DNA of 64,000 nucleotides from Melitaea cinxia (lineage: Eukaryota > Arthropoda > Insecta > Lepidoptera > Nymphalidae): positions 12,162,001-12,226,000 of the forward strand of contig NC_059406.1 in the NCBI RefSeq assembly GCF_905220565.1, given 5' to 3'. A program made the translations under genes and the position numbers. Under the pieces are notes generated by a model, which did no database searches, was not told where the DNA came from, and saw only the letters and a program-made list of their open reading frames with translations. Positions within the stretch are counted from its first letter, which is position 1. Every line of letters begins with the position of its first letter. Shown piece by piece: positions 61,421 to 64,000 of this stretch.

Positions 61421-62193
61421 ACACTATATAGTGTATTTTTGTAAAATACTGTACATATATGTATCTATACTAAATCTACACTTCTCTACATGCTATGAAA
61501 ATATAATTTTTAAGCTTATAAAAAGGAAATTAAAAGTATTTATTTCAAATTTTATTTTAACCAATTGATACCCATATACCATATATAACTTTTTGTTTCA
61601 CCATATATAACTTTATTTATCCCTCAGTGAGTTTATCTTCAAGTTTATACATATTTTATAGCTTAAAACAGTTCTACTTAAAAATAATTTTGTATAAAGC
61701 AATAAAATTCACCTTTCTAACGTCGTATAAAGTATTTTTACGTATTTTCATATCAAAACATTACAAAAAATTAATATCTCTTTGTTCGTTTTACGTTTAT
61801 TTTGAAACGTTTTAATTCAAACTTAATAAATTTAAGACATCTTGTAAATAAACATGAATCAATCCGACTCACATACAATAACAATAAGCCACGTACAGTA
61901 TTCTTAAACCAATCGCACTTTCCATCTCGAGTGTTAACAGCTCAATTGTATTAAAACCATTCATTCATTCATTTATCGCTTCCACGTCATAAATAACACG
62001 TTGAACGGTTCCATTCGTTCCTATCTCGTTCGATCTTGTCGTAGTGTACAATTATAAGCCGTTTAGTGATGCAAAATCTTGACTTGATTGTTCTGCAATG
62101 GTGCCAAACTGAATTGAACTGTGTGAACACATTTTTAAAAAGTTATTACACCAACAATAATGCTATTTTCTTTTATATATATAGTTTTTATCT
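61421..62193. other. AT-rich spacer without recognised genes
   Basis: No gene or clear repeat supported. Confidence 0.35.
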
Positions 62194-62204
62194 AAGATAG
62201 ATAT

Positions 62205-62539
62205 CATCATCATCATTACAGCCTATACAGTCCACTGCTGGACATAGGCCTCCACAAGTTTACGCCAAAAATAACGTGAACTCATGTGTTTTGCCCATAG
62301 TCACCACGCTGGGCAGGCGGGTTGGTGACCGCAGTACTGGCTTTGTCGCACCGAAGACGCTGCTGCCCGTCTTCGGCCTGTGTATTTCAAAGCCAGCAGT
62401 TCGATGGTTATCCCGCCATCGGTCGGCTTCTTAAGTTCCAAGGTGGTTGTGGAACATTGTTATCCCTTAGTCGCCTCTTACGACACCCACGGGAAGAGAG
62501 GGGGTGGCTAAATTCTTTAGTGCCGTAGCCACACAGCAC
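62205..62539 (-). mobile_element. Family A SINE-like element, copy 13 (full length)
   Basis: 335-bp reverse copy, duplication AAGATAGATAT at 62194-62204 and 62540-62550. A good reference copy for the family. Confidence 0.97.
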
Positions 62540-62550
62540 AAGATAGATAT

Positions 62551-63932
62551 ATTATTTGGATATTCAAATTGTCTGACGCATATAAAACACAATTGTATCG
62601 CACACATCTTTAATAGAATTGTTATAGCTTTTTGCATTAAAGAAGTTGGCTTATTTATTATATTATTATATTATTATTATTAACTTACTTAGATAAATAT
62701 ATTTATTGATCTGAACCTAATAATTATTACCTTTGTATTGCGGCTGCATGGAAAAGTTTAATATTGACAATAAATTACAATAAAGACAGAGTTTGCACAT
62801 TTATACACGCTTTTGTAATATTTAAAAATTGTATAAAAAACAAATAGTGAAAAATATTTAACAACATTGTAGAACGAACCATAACTTAGTCCTCACGCCC
62901 ACCTGTAAAATTGCTATACCTAATGTACGTCGCGTATCGCTGAACTCCGTGATTTACAATAAGGATGTTCACATTCGAGACAATCGAACCGACTCGACGC
63001 GTGGGAAAAATTGTGGGCGACAAAATATTACGATAAGGACTACACTTCTTCCGCGATTTCACTTGCGTTGAATTTTAATAACTATCAGATTGACAATTTG
63101 TATTTACTGCTTATAGTCTACGCTTAATAGCGAAGTGTTTTCCAAATCAGGATGATAGTTGCCGAGATTACCATTCAAAGTCCTTTAACTTTATTTTTAG
63201 AATTTTATAGATGATTACTAATTTTCACAAATTTATGTTCGATTTCAATGATATTTATATGAATTTTACTAAATTAATGCTTATATTTGATAGTCACAGC
63301 CACAGTTGGTGTTAAATTTAAGTATAGTGGACCGATAGCCATTATTAAAACCTAAGTTCTAATGATAAATTCAATAAGAAAAAGTTTTTAATCCCTCCAT
63401 TTCATACTTAACCCTTTACGCACCTCCAGCTTTTTTTACTGATATAAAATTACTTTCCGCCGTCTAAAGGAAGGCTATAAAATCTCGAAAAACTCCCAGA
63501 AGACGTCTCGAAGACACCATCAAGGACATAATTCATAATGAAAAAGTTAATTTTCACGAAGCTAAAACTAATTTACATATTTTTGTGTACAATGTTCAAT
63601 TATCCGAGTGTGCGTTTAGGCTCACTCTTTCCTCTTACCCTTAATAACGGCCCTTTGGGGCTCGTTCTGAACGAGGAACCCTTTTGGAATTAATTTTTCT
63701 TCGCCAATTAGCGAACAATGGTGAAAGGATGCTGTATTGATCTGCTTCTTCATTTATAAACTTGTAAGTCAAGGGTCGTCGAGTTACGATACACTTTTGT
63801 TTTATTAAAATTTGACGCATTAATGTTGCCCAATTGTGTTTTTGGTGTCTTAATTATTTCTTCGTTTACATCTAGGCCTGGGGCGTTGTTTTCGTAGTAT
63901 ATATTTATAATACATTAAGCGATACGATACAA
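62551..63932. other. AT-rich spacer without recognised genes
   Basis: ATT microsatellite at 62655-62685. A TATAAAA at 63477-63483 has no convincing initiator or ORF behind it. No gene supported. Confidence 0.4.
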
Positions 63933-64000
63933 CCGCTCTGGTGTAGTGGTGCGTGTAAACTCCTAAACACCGACTGTTTGAGGTTTCGATTCTCGGTCGG
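63933..64000 (+). repeat. tRNA-like SINE head, cut by the window end
   Basis: CCGCTCTGGTGTAGTGGTGCG is a box A-like start and GGTTTCGATTC a box B-like motif, spaced as in a tRNA but without a matched acceptor stem in view. Confidence 0.6.

Noticed and set aside
63477..63483. TATAAAA as a core promoter
   Set aside because: No initiator motif at the right distance and no supported ORF follows within the window.
1..64000. CRISPR arrays, bacterial genes or an integrated DNA-virus block
   Set aside because: No regularly spaced short repeats, no dense ORFs and no operon structure anywhere in the window.

Overview
The window is AT-rich eukaryotic nuclear DNA, almost certainly from a moth or butterfly. 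The grounds are sparse genes in long AT-rich spacers, many tRNA-derived and RTE-tailed short retroelements of the kind seen in Lepidoptera, and one insect developmental gene of the disconnected/basonuclin family. No bacterial operons, CRISPR arrays or phage genes are present.

Host genes. The one clear host protein gene is on the minus strand at 27093-29183: a disco-type protein with two pairs of C2H2 zinc fingers, a basic nuclear-localisation cluster and a CtBP-type PEDLS motif, under a CpG-rich 5' region (29184-29430). A complete tRNA-Val(AAC) gene lies at 5841-5913 (+). Two weaker candidates are a decayed reverse-transcriptase-like fragment that resembles telomerase reverse transcriptase around motif A (10530-10910, -) and a 53-codon ORF with a textbook signal peptide (38402-38563, -).

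Virus-like helicase locus (about 34.77-38.21 kb, +). A long open frame encodes a superfamily 1 helicase of the plus-strand RNA virus type (virga/tobamovirus-like), with all main motifs visible. It is split by a young, 5'-truncated SINE-like insertion at 36039-36316 flanked by a perfect 12-bp target-site duplication. Net gain is 290 bp, so the halves are now in different frames. The second half opens with ATG codons supplied by the ATG-repeat tail of the insertion. The 3' region carries an A19 run, two small perfect hairpins and an A-rich tail, which suggests a non-LTR retrotransposon that has captured a viral helicase rather than a simple viral fragment.

Repeats fill most of the rest. Family A (13 copies, about 335 bp when complete, tail of ATG repeats) and family B (6 copies, tRNA-like head) share a 3' tail with RTE-type LINE fragments also present here, so RTE machinery probably moved all three. 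Perfect target-site duplications of 9-12 bp can be read for many copies, and two nested insertions give relative ages. Other repeats are a CR1/Jockey-group LINE end, unclassified families C, D, E, F and H, and several tRNA-like SINE heads. About 8 kb around disco (25.65-34.12 kb) holds no family A or B copy, which fits regulatory constraint there.

Limits: everything was read by eye with no database search. Intron-containing genes with short exons could be missed in the spacers.
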